Source of the DNA: Collinsella sp.
GTDB lineage: Bacteria > Actinomycetota > Coriobacteriia > Coriobacteriales > Coriobacteriaceae
Assembly (NCBI GenBank): GCA_022745215.1
Contig: JAIIWC010000057.1
Coordinates: 1 to 11,388, forward strand
Direction of reading: 5' to 3'
Length of the DNA: 11,388 nucleotides
How positions within the stretch are numbered: the stretch's first letter is position 1; each line of letters starts with the position of its first letter. A program made the translations under genes and the position numbers. Below the pieces are notes generated by a model that saw nothing but the letters and a program-made list of their open reading frames with translations, had not been told where the DNA came from and did no database searches. Of this stretch, positions 1 to 11,388 are shown in pieces.

Positions 1-1201
1 TGCCCTCGGTGCACAGGGTGTCACCGGTGGTGGAGTTCTTGAAGCCGACGCAAGCGACGATGTCGCCGGCGGCAGCGTCGTCGCGGTCGATACGCTCGGC
101 GGCGTTCATCTCGAGGATGCGGCCGAGGCGCTCGCGCTGACCGTTGGAAGCGTTGACCACGTAGGAGCCGGACTCGGCACGACCGGAGTAAACGCGGACG
201 TAGGTGAGCTTACCGACGAACGGGTCGGTCATGATCTTGAAGACCAGGCCGGAGAAGGGCTCGTCGAAGGAAGGATGACGCTGGATCTCCTCGCCGGTGT
301 CCGGATCGGTACCGGTGACGGCCTCGACGTCGAGCGGACTGGGCAGGTAGTCGACGACAGCGTCGAGCAGCTCCTGAACGCCCTTGTTCTTGTAGGCGGA
401 GCCCACGAAGACGAGGTTGAGCTCGTTGGCAAGAACGCCCTTGCGCAGAGCAGCCTTGAGCTCCTCGACGGTGAAGTCCTCCTCCATGAGGATCTTCTCC
501 ATGAGCTCGTCGTCAAAGCTGGCAGCAGCGTCGAGGAGCTCCTCGCGCTTGGTGGCAGCGATGTCGGCGAACTCAGCCGGGATCTCGTCCATCGGCTCGG
601 GGTAGGTCATGCCCTTCTCGTCGGCCTTGAAGTCCCATGCAGTCATGGTGACCAGGTCGATGACGCCCCAGAAGTTGTCCTCGGCGCCCATCGGGACCTG
701 AGCGGCCACGGCGTTGGCGTCGAGACGATCCTTCATGGTCTCGATAGCGTTGAAGAAGTCAGCGCCCACGCGGTCATACTTGTTGATGAAGGCGATGCGG
801 GGGACGTTGAAGGTGGAAGCCTGACGCCAAACGGTCTCAGACTGGGGCTGAACGCCGGCAACGGCGTCGAAGACGGCGACAGCGCCATCGAGGACGCGCA
901 GGCAGCGCTCGACCTCGGCGGTGAAGTCAACGTGGCCCGGGGTGTCGATGATCTGGATGCGGTAGTCGGTACCGTCCTTCTTCCAGAAGCACGTGGTAGC
1001 AGCGGAGGTAATGGTTACGCCGCGCTCCTGCTCCTGAACCATCCAGTCCATGGTGGCAGCGCCCTCATGGACCTCACCGATCTTGTGGGTCTTACCGGTG
1101 TAGTAAAGAATACGCTCGGTCGTGGTGGTCTTACCGGCATCGATGTGGGCCATGATGCCGATGTTACGGGTATCGGAAAGCTTGTACTTAGGCTTAGCCA
1201 T
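1..1201 (-). CDS. fusA: Elongation factor G, N-terminal part (runs off the left edge)
   Basis: EF-G is the ribosome-dependent GTPase that drives tRNA-mRNA translocation in the cytoplasm. The gene starts with ATG at 1201 (protein begins MAKPKYKLSDTRNIGIMAHI) and stays open for 400 codons to the window edge, out of about 700 in the family. The GTPase motifs are in place: P-loop AHIDAGKTT at residues 18-26, switch region RGVTITSAAT at 60-69, DTPGH at 86-90 and NKYD at 140-143. The usual form of the last motif is NKMD, so Tyr142 is a mild variant that keeps N, K and D. The last visible residues, ending TTGDTLCTEG, match EF-G domain II. A GGTAAGGA ribosome-binding region lies just upstream, and the gap from the rpsG stop is only 19 bases, so the gene is co-transcribed with rpsL and rpsG. 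Domains III-V and the normal downstream partner tuf are outside the window. Confidence 0.97.
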   Translation of the reverse strand, partial: MAKPKYKLSDTRNIGIMAHIDAGKTTTTERILYYTGKTHKIGEVHEGAATMDWMVQEQERGVTITSAATTCFWKKDGTDYRIQIIDTPGHVDFTAEVERCLRVLDGAVAVFDAVAGVQPQSETVWRQASTFNVPRIAFINKYDRVGADFFNAIETMKDRLDANAVAAQVPMGAEDNFWGVIDLVTMTAWDFKADEKGMTYPEPMDEIPAEFADIAATKREELLDAAASFDDELMEKILMEEDFTVEELKAALRKGVLANELNLVFVGSAYKNKGVQELLDAVVDYLPSPLDVEAVTGTDPDTGEEIQRHPSFDEPFSGLVFKIMTDPFVGKLTYVRVYSGRAESGSYVVNASNGQRERLGRILEMNAAERIDRDDAAAGDIVACVGFKNSTTGDTLCTEG

Positions 1202-1220
1202 GTTAGTTCCTTACCTTAAC

Positions 1221-1694
1221 TTACCAACGATAGTGAGAGAACGCGCGGTTGGCCTCGGCCATCTTGAAGACGTCCTCACGCTTCTTGACGGAAGCGCCAA
1301 GACCGTTGGAGGCGTCGAGGATCTCGTTAGCGAGACGCTCGGCCATGGTCTTCTCCTTGCGAGCACGGGAGAAGTTGACGATCCAGCGGATACCCAGAGC
1401 GGTGGAACGACGGGAGTTGACCTCCATCGGGACCTGATAGGTAGCGCCACCGACACGCTTGGGCTTAACCTCGAGCGTGGGCTTGACGTTGTCCATAGCC
1501 TTCTTGAAGGTAGCGAGAGCGTCGCCACCCTCGGACTTCTCGGCAACGATCTCGAAAGCGGTGTAAACGATGCGCTCAGCGGTGGCCTTCTTGCCGTCAA
1601 GAAGGACCTTGTTGATGAGCTGAGTCACCAGGCGGTTGTTGTAAACGGCGTCAGGCTGAACCTCACGACGATTAGCTGCTGCACGACGCGGCAT
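1221..1694 (-). CDS. rpsG: 30S ribosomal protein S7
   Basis: S7 is a primary assembly protein of the 30S head. It binds 16S rRNA near the decoding centre and mRNA exit and, in E. coli, represses translation of its own operon. The 157-residue product has the normal family length, with the N-terminal PRRAAANRREVQPD segment and the conserved stretch around GGATYQVPMEVNSRR (residues about 82-96), and ends in AFSHYRW. It starts with ATG at 1694 behind a clear AAGGAG (1702-1707), 7 bases away. The 73-base gap after rpsL contains no gene. In E. coli the rpsL-rpsG gap is where S7 binds to autoregulate. Here the gap has only short imperfect pairing, so I cannot say whether that control exists. It is the middle gene of rpsL-rpsG-fusA. 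Confidence 0.98.
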   Translation of the reverse strand: MPRRAAANRREVQPDAVYNNRLVTQLINKVLLDGKKATAERIVYTAFEIVAEKSEGGDALATFKKAMDNVKPTLEVKPKRVGGATYQVPMEVNSRRSTALGIRWIVNFSRARKEKTMAERLANEILDASNGLGASVKKREDVFKMAEANRAFSHYRW

Positions 1695-1767
1695 GTGAAA
1701 TCTCCTTAAGTGTCTACCGTGCGGCGCTTAGGCGGCACACGGCGAAAGTATCAAAACGTTATCTGGC

Positions 1768-2145
1768 TTATTTGGCCTTGGGGCGCTTAGCACCGTACTT
1801 GGAACGGGCCTGCAGACGGTTCTGGACCGGAGCAGCGTCGTAGGCGCCACGGATGACGTGATAACGGACACCAGGGAGGTCACGGACACGACCGCCGCGG
1901 ACGAGCACGATGGAGTGCTCCTGCAGGTTGTGGCCCTCACCCGGGATGTAAGCAGTAACTTCGATGCCGTTGACGAGGCGAACACGGGCAACCTTACGAA
2001 GAGCCGAGTTCGGCTTCTTGGGGCTCGTGGTGAAGACGCGGGTGCACACGCCGCGCTTCTGAGAGTTGTGCTGCAGAGCAGCGTTCTTGGACTTCTTGGG
2101 CACGGAACGACGGCCCTGGCGAACCAGCTGGTTAATAGTAGGCAA
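1768..2145 (-). CDS. rpsL: 30S ribosomal protein S12 with TTG start and Arg at position 88
   Basis: S12 sits at the 30S decoding centre and governs translational accuracy and streptomycin response. The 125-residue product matches the family over its full length. Motifs include CTRVFTTSPKKPNSALRK (residues 34-51), the loop GGEGHNLQEH-like PGEGHNLQEHS (68-78) and RGGRVRDLPGVRYH (83-96), ending GAKRPKAK. The start codon is TTG at 2145, chosen because AAGGAG lies 6 bases upstream and the protein then begins MPTINQL, as in relatives. Lys43 and Lys44 are as in wild-type S12, but position 88, normally Lys, is Arg (codon CGT, confirmed in the sequence). Asp89, the site of methylthiolation in some bacteria, is kept. 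It is the first gene of the str operon, with its own promoter about 95 bases upstream. Confidence 0.98.
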   Translation of the reverse strand: MPTINQLVRQGRRSVPKKSKNAALQHNSQKRGVCTRVFTTSPKKPNSALRKVARVRLVNGIEVTAYIPGEGHNLQEHSIVLVRGGRVRDLPGVRYHVIRGAYDAAPVQNRLQARSKYGAKRPKAK

Positions 2146-2151
2146 AGCGTA

Positions 2152-2157
2152 CTCCTT
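2152..2157 (-). promoter_or_regulatory. Ribosome-binding site deciding the rpsL TTG start
   Basis: The minus strand reads AAGGAG here, 6 bases before the TTG at 2143-2145. No ATG or GTG in the correct frame lies at a suitable distance, and S12 homologues begin at this residue, so the TTG is very probably the real start. Confidence 0.85.
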
Positions 2158-2238
2158 CTCGAATGATTCCAGCTTTCTGTAAAGTGCAACGGCTTGAATC
2201 GAGGGGTCAGCATCCCCCTACGAAACACGCAGTTCGAT

Positions 2239-2267
2239 AGGATACGTGGCGTTAGCTGTGCCGTCAA
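2239..2267 (-). promoter_or_regulatory. Sigma70-type promoter of the str operon
   Basis: On the minus strand a -35 element TTGACG (2262-2267) and a -10 element TATCCT (2239-2244) are separated by exactly 17 bases (2245-2261). The -35 matches the consensus at five of six positions and the -10 at four of six. Transcription would start near 2232, giving a leader of about 87 bases before rpsL. The leader contains a short G/C hairpin (arms about 2202-2206 and 2215-2219) and then the ribosome-binding site. The position, just downstream of a terminator and upstream of rpsL, fits an independent promoter for rpsL-rpsG-fusA. Function is inferred from sequence only. Confidence 0.75.
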
Positions 2268-2322
2268 CAGACCACGCCGCCGGGCGTATCCCAAAATGAG
2301 CACATTTCCGCAAAGCCTACAC

Positions 2323-2358
2323 AAAAGGAATCCCCTTCGGTGCGCGGGGGCGGATTCC
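2323..2358 (-). terminator. Probable intrinsic terminator upstream of the str promoter
   Basis: In minus-strand RNA the arm at 2352-2358 (GGAATCC) pairs with 2327-2333 (GGATTCC). A single bulged base at 2351 follows, then more G/C and G-U pairs up to a loop near 2340-2344. The stem is followed directly by UUUU (2323-2326). It would stop readthrough from the sigma cassette or from the inverted-repeat region before the rpsL promoter. The stem's 5' arm shares bases 2351-2358 with the outer end of the large inverted repeat, so the two structures cannot form at once. Confidence 0.6.
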
Positions 2359-2491
2359 CGGTCCGGGCGGCCCGCTGTTTAAGTTTGCTGCTCTACAGTC
2401 CTGCGCAAGACGGAAAGCACATTAAGTGCTTTCCTTTGCGTGCGGAACTCGCGACAAACTTAAACAGCGGGCCGCCCGGACCGGGAATCCG
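2351..2491. repeat. Perfect 37-bp inverted repeat with a structured 67-base centre
   Basis: Bases 2351-2387 are the exact reverse complement of 2455-2491, leaving 67 bases between. The arms are G+C-rich at their outer part (they include CCCGGTCCGGG, itself palindromic) and end in AAACTTAAACAG-like sequence on the inside. After a mismatch a few more pairs continue inward (2389-2391 with 2451-2453). The centre holds its own 9-bp hairpin at 2412-2434, flanked by a further five-pair stem (2404-2408 with 2436-2440). No target duplication is visible at the ends and no gene lies inside. It could be a palindromic intergenic repeat or a non-autonomous mobile element, a structured RNA, or an invertible segment. 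I cannot decide between these from one copy. Confidence 0.85.
2412..2434. repeat. Central hairpin within the 37-bp inverted repeat
   Basis: GGAAAGCAC (2412-2420) and GTGCTTTCC (2426-2434) are exact reverse complements around a five-base loop. The hairpin lies near the middle of the large inverted repeat, making the whole 141-base unit nearly symmetrical. No T-run follows immediately enough for a convincing terminator. Confidence 0.75.
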
Positions 2492-2504
2492 ACGTGCTCG
2501 TCGG
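2489..2504. repeat. Small hairpin overlapping the right end of the large repeat
   Basis: CCGACG (2489-2494) and CGTCGG (2499-2504) pair around a four-base loop. The first three bases belong to the outer end of the 37-bp arm, so this hairpin competes with the outermost pairs of the long stem. No T-run follows on either strand. Confidence 0.6.
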
Positions 2505-2508
2505 GGCA

Positions 2509-2565
2509 ACGTTCCCTGCCAAAAAGGGACAGGTTTATTTTGGTCGGTTTTATCTGGGGAAACGT
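2509..2565. repeat. Nested hairpin in the anti-sigma/rpsL gap
   Basis: Bases 2509-2516 pair with 2557-2565 in eight pairs with one bulged A at 2560. Inside, CCAAAA (2519-2524) pairs with TTTTGG (2538-2543). The enclosed sequence includes the phrase GGGACAGGTTTATTTTGG. The role is unknown; it is one of several hairpins in a row in this 530-base gene-free stretch. Confidence 0.5.
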
Positions 2566-2599
2566 CGCGCTCCAGCGGTAATCTGCTCTCATCTGTCGC

Positions 2600-2622
2600 A
2601 TGGAAATCGGCGGCGTTTCCAT
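2600..2622. repeat. Seven-bp hairpin in the anti-sigma/rpsL gap
   Basis: ATGGAAA (2600-2606) and TTTCCAT (2616-2622) pair around a nine-base G/C-rich loop. It lies just downstream of the terminator at 2630-2662 in the direction of transcription. No T-run follows on the minus strand, so it is probably not a terminator. Confidence 0.5.
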
Positions 2623-2629
2623 TTAACGC

Positions 2630-2662
2630 AAAAGAGGCCGCTTCCCCTAGTAGGAAGCGGCC
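2630..2662 (-). terminator. Intrinsic terminator of the sigma/anti-sigma cassette
   Basis: A perfect 10-bp G/C-rich stem (2636-2645 with 2653-2662, loop of seven) begins 7 bases after the anti-sigma stop codon. On the minus strand it is followed by UCUUUU. Location, stem strength and U-tract are all as expected for a Rho-independent terminator ending the two-gene cassette. Confidence 0.85.
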
Positions 2663-2669
2663 CCAAATC

Positions 2670-3746
2670 TTACAAATAGACGATGGTAAAGGGTACTTCT
2701 GTTTCGGTCTCTCCTGTTGACGTGCACCTCGTGCCCTCAAGCGTTACTGAGACCACTTGGTCGACATCAATCAACTTCGTTGGCACCCAGATGTTCTCTC
2801 CGCTATTGCGCGCATAAGAAAAATATAAGTTGAACACCCCTGCGTCGTCATCTTCGATAGTCTGCTCCGATCCATCCTTGTAGCTGACGATCAGCTTATT
2901 ATCAACTGCTTCATAGCCCAGATCATCGATGTGCGTCTGGATGGAAAACGGGCTAATCTCAAGAGTCGAGTCATCGGAGCGGAGTTCCTTTGTATCGACG
3001 TACGCTCCAACGCTAAACTCGGGCGTCGATGCCTCGAACGGCTTCGCATCCTCGCCTTCGCCCTCGGTCCACGAGATATTCCAGGTGACCGCATGTTGAA
3101 AACCTCGCTCGCGATCCATAGAAGCAAAGTACATCGTGCCATTAATGATAGTATCGCTTGATGTGTCCTTATCAATGGTGCAGCGTGTGTCAGCCCATTC
3201 CTCGCCGAACTTCATATCGGGCGTGCCGATGCCCTGTTCTTCTTCACCATAAAGAACAAGTTCGCCGATCTCTGCTGCCGGCTTGTAGCAGTTAACTCCA
3301 TTTGGATTGGACAACGTAAACGTCACGGCGCCGCAGCCGTTTTGATCGATAGCCATCTCATGGATATCGAGCGTATAACCGTTACCCTCGACGGACAGAT
3401 TAACCTTCTGGACTGCACCCTCCAGGCTTTGGGGCGCGATGCCATCACCAAACTCTCTGGTGTAGGTGTATTTAGTCCCCGATGAGCCACCGTTGGTCCA
3501 GGTAATGGAATCCCCATTGCCGTGGTTTCCCCAGGCTGAGGCAAAATAGCCGGAATTGACAACGGCGTAGGCGACCCCTCCGGTCGCCAGCACTCCGGCA
3601 AGGCATCCGATCACGGCAACATACAGAGGCTTCGCGTGACCCTTTCGGCGAAGCGGCTCACCAGCAGCGGCATAAAGAACACGGTCAGCAAGATCGCTAT
3701 CGGCTTGGACGGACTCGAAGGCCTGCTTGATTTGATTGGATTTCAC
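2670..3746 (-). CDS. Membrane-anchored anti-sigma-like protein (DUF4179-type architecture)
   Basis: This is a 358-residue protein with a short cytoplasmic N-terminus (1-38), one transmembrane helix at about 41-63 (LYVAVIGCLAGVLATGGVAY then AVV) preceded by LRRKGHAK, and a long extracytoplasmic C-terminal part. The basic residues before the helix place the N-terminus inside. The segment IKQAFESVQADSDLADRVL resembles the sigma-binding N-termini of single-pass anti-sigma proteins. The outer part is rich in beta-type sequence and has four cysteines (138, 153, 189, 341) that could form disulphides. It starts with GTG at 3746, with GAGGAGGG just upstream, and overlaps the end of the sigma gene by 50 bases, which suggests translational coupling. 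From its partner and topology I infer that it holds the sigma factor at the membrane and releases it on an envelope signal. The DUF4179 assignment is by general resemblance; the signal is unknown. G+C is visibly lower than in the neighbouring core genes. Confidence 0.8.
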   Translation of the reverse strand: MKSNQIKQAFESVQADSDLADRVLYAAAGEPLRRKGHAKPLYVAVIGCLAGVLATGGVAYAVVNSGYFASAWGNHGNGDSITWTNGGSSGTKYTYTREFGDGIAPQSLEGAVQKVNLSVEGNGYTLDIHEMAIDQNGCGAVTFTLSNPNGVNCYKPAAEIGELVLYGEEEQGIGTPDMKFGEEWADTRCTIDKDTSSDTIINGTMYFASMDRERGFQHAVTWNISWTEGEGEDAKPFEASTPEFSVGAYVDTKELRSDDSTLEISPFSIQTHIDDLGYEAVDNKLIVSYKDGSEQTIEDDDAGVFNLYFSYARNSGENIWVPTKLIDVDQVVSVTLEGTRCTSTGETETEVPFTIVYL

Positions 3747-4215
3747 GGTCGCCCTCCTCTAGGATGAACTTGAGTTTCGATCTGCCGCGAGCTAAACGCG
3801 TTCGAACGGTCGCGGCTGGTACATGCAACAACTCGGCAATCTCTGAGGTCGAAAAGCCCAGATAGTAATAGAGCACGATGGGGACACGGAATCGCTCCGG
3901 AAGTCGCATAACGTCTGACAGGACCGCCTTGGTCTCATCCTGCGCCGCCGAAAGCGAATCGGCCAGGTTCTCAATATCCTCCACACGCCTCCATGGCTTT
4001 CGAAAGAGAGATTTGCATTCATTGATCGTGACCCGGATAAGCCATCGACGAAGATGTTCCCAGCTTTCAAATTGCGCATCGTTTTTGAGTAACTTCAGAA
4101 AGACGTCTTGAGCGACATCGTCGGCGTCGGCGCGATCACGCAGGTACGTCAACGCGATTCGAAACACGACATCCCTGTGATCTTCAACCGCCTGTCTAAA
4201 AGCTTGTTCTTCCAT
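3697..4215 (-). CDS. ECF-family RNA polymerase sigma factor
   Basis: A 172-residue, two-domain sigma factor that would direct RNA polymerase core to a small set of promoters. Region 2 covers about residues 14-75, with DDVAQDVFLKLL (32-43) and the -10-recognising part around WLIRVTINECKSLFRK (58-73). A linker follows (about 76-100), then region 4 (about 104-150), with the helix-turn-helix TSEIAELLHVPAATVRTRLA (123-142). The open frame reaches upstream to 4440, but the ATG at 4215 is chosen because GGAGGTGA lies 5 bases before it and because the extra 75 residues would cover the promoter and part of the rpoC terminator. No region 1 or 3 is present, as usual for ECF factors. It is paired with the overlapping anti-sigma gene and is probably autoregulated from the ECF-type promoter at 4264-4292. 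The target genes cannot be told from the window. Confidence 0.93.
   Translation of the reverse strand: MEEQAFRQAVEDHRDVVFRIALTYLRDRADADDVAQDVFLKLLKNDAQFESWEHLRRWLIRVTINECKSLFRKPWRRVEDIENLADSLSAAQDETKAVLSDVMRLPERFRVPIVLYYYLGFSTSEIAELLHVPAATVRTRLARGRSKLKFILEEGDREIQSNQAGLRVRPSR
3752..3759 (-). promoter_or_regulatory. Ribosome-binding site for the GTG start of the anti-sigma gene
   Basis: The minus strand reads GAGGAGGG here, 5 bases before GTG at 3744-3746 and inside the sigma coding frame. It supports the GTG start and re-initiation within the sigma reading frame. Confidence 0.8.
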
Positions 4216-4217
4216 AA

Positions 4218-4225
4218 TCACCTCC
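4218..4225 (-). promoter_or_regulatory. Ribosome-binding site deciding the sigma-factor start
   Basis: GGAGGTGA on the minus strand is a near-complete match to the 16S rRNA 3' end. Its GGAGG core is 5 bases before ATG at 4213-4215. None of the upstream in-frame starts has a comparable site. Confidence 0.9.
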
Positions 4226-4263
4226 CGGTGATGCTGATGTTTCTTGCTGAGGCCCTCACCATA

Positions 4264-4292
4264 GATACGCTTTGACCGAACGGAATGTTTCA
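4264..4292 (-). promoter_or_regulatory. ECF-type promoter, probably autoregulatory
   Basis: On the minus strand TGAAAC (4287-4292) is followed after 17 bases by CGTATC (4264-4269). This fits the widely shared ECF promoter form: a -35 with AAC and a -10 with CGT, as in SigW-type TGAAAC...CGTA promoters. The start would be near 4257, giving a leader of about 40 bases before the sigma ATG. It is the best promoter-like sequence upstream of the sigma gene and suggests that the sigma factor transcribes its own operon. Confidence 0.65.
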
Positions 4293-4386
4293 AATTCAAG
4301 CAGGAAAAACCTACCAAAATTAATCCGTCCCTTATTGGCAAGGGATCAACGGAACGCAACAGGTTGAGCATACGCAAGCGAGCGGC

Positions 4387-4476
4387 CCCCAGAGCGTACA
4401 AGGTGGCATGAAAAAGGCAGGGCATTGACCTTTTGGTCATGCCCTGCCTTTTGAATGACAGATTGTAGCTCTGGGG
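4387..4476. repeat. Outer inverted repeat enclosing the rpoC terminator
   Basis: CCCCAGAGC (4387-4395) pairs exactly with GCTCTGGGG (4468-4476). After one bulged G (4396), TACAA (4397-4401) pairs with TTGTA (4463-4467), making 14 pairs in total. The terminator hairpin at 4411-4452 lies wholly inside. The outer stem could form only in readthrough RNA or in DNA. Confidence 0.6.
4411..4452 (-). terminator. Strong intrinsic terminator of the rpoB-rpoC operon
   Basis: GGCAGGGCA (4416-4424) pairs with TGCCCTGCC (4440-4448) and TGACC (4426-4430) with GGTCA (4435-4439), with one bulged T at 4425 and a four-base loop. A5 precedes the stem (4411-4415) and T4 follows it (4449-4452), so it works in principle on both strands. 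On the minus strand the stem is followed by UUUUU. It lies about 75 bases after the rpoC stop and separates the core polymerase genes from the sigma cassette. Confidence 0.9.
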
Positions 4477-4497
4477 ACCGCGCAGCGACGGAGGTCG

Positions 4498-4519
4498 CCG
4501 CCGTTCGTTAGAACGGCGG
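4498..4519 (-). repeat. Hairpin just after the rpoC stop codon
   Basis: CCGCCGTTC (4498-4506) and GAACGGCGG (4511-4519) form a perfect 9-bp stem with a four-base loop, 6 bases beyond the rpoC TAA. There is no U-run after it, so it is more likely a 3'-end stability or pausing structure than a terminator. Confidence 0.65.
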
Positions 4520-4525
4520 AACTAA

Positions 4526-9001
<4,476 letters not shown>

Positions 9002-9007
9002 AGTCAA

Positions 9008-11388
<2,381 letters not shown>

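Noticed and set aside
275..1219. Long plus-strand open frame opposite fusA (314 codons)
   Set aside because: It is an antisense shadow caused by G+C-biased codon positions in fusA, which is clearly coding on the other strand with all GTPase motifs.
2388..2454. Invertible promoter between the 37-bp arms
   Set aside because: No convincing -35/-10 pair was found in the centre on either strand, and the centre is nearly symmetrical, so inversion would change little.
2340..2720. Open frame of 126 codons on the plus strand in the same gap
   Set aside because: No ribosome-binding site or recognisable protein; it overlaps the terminator and the coding end of the anti-sigma gene.
2393..2740. Open frame of 115 codons on the minus strand through the hairpin-rich gap
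   Set aside because: It overlaps the anti-sigma 3' end in another frame and reads through a terminator and the inverted repeat. Because of the inverted repeat, a similar peptide (FPVRAARCLSL) appears on both strands, so the frame is a by-product of the repeat.
4321..4400. Sigma70 promoter for the sigma gene (TTGCGT, 17 bases, AATAAG on the minus strand)
   Set aside because: The match to both elements is weak compared with the ECF-type promoter closer to the gene.
4216..4440. N-terminal 75-residue extension of the sigma factor to an ATG at 4440
   Set aside because: It would cover the ECF promoter and part of the rpoC terminator, has no sigma-like sequence and no ribosome-binding site. The ATG at 4215 has an excellent one.
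9005..9007. TTG at 9007 as the rpoC start
   Set aside because: It is only 3 bases from the AAGGAG site and directly abuts the rpoB stop; the GTG at 9001 has a normal 9-base spacing. The choice changes only two residues.

Overview
The window is a stretch of high-GC bacterial core genome with every gene on the minus strand. Read in the direction of transcription (right to left) the order is rpoB (3' part), rpoC, an ECF-type sigma factor, a membrane-anchored anti-sigma-like protein, rpsL, rpsG and fusA (5' part). The actinobacterial-type beta and beta' subunits, the G+C-rich third codon positions and the frequent GTG/TTG starts suggest an actinobacterium. My best guess is the class Coriobacteriia, perhaps a Collinsella-like gut organism. 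This is inference from protein style, not from a database match.

Region by region: 9008-11388 is rpoB, beginning just upstream of the rifampicin-resistance region. 4526-9001 is rpoC, whose start follows the rpoB stop by a few bases. 4216-4525 holds a hairpin, a strong bidirectional terminator inside a larger inverted repeat, and a good ECF-type promoter. 2670-4215 is the two-gene sigma/anti-sigma cassette, with the reading frames overlapping by 50 bases. 2268-2669 is non-coding and unusually rich in secondary structure: a terminator, several hairpins, a perfect 37-bp inverted repeat and a second terminator. 2239-2267 is a sigma70-type promoter for the str operon (rpsL-rpsG-fusA), which fills the rest of the window.

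Together the genes make the catalytic core of RNA polymerase and part of the small ribosomal subunit plus the translocase EF-G. A small, probably self-regulated stress or envelope-sensing cassette has been placed at the usually conserved rpoBC/str junction.

The most interesting observations concern the core genes themselves. The beta' subunit carries a C-terminal extension with a helix-hairpin-helix domain that closely resembles the DNA-binding C-terminal domain of the alpha subunit, including the equivalents of Arg265, Asn268, Gly296 and Lys298. The beta subunit has a longer and altered fork loop 2. Ribosomal protein S12 has Arg at position 88, which in other bacteria is a streptomycin-resistance substitution.
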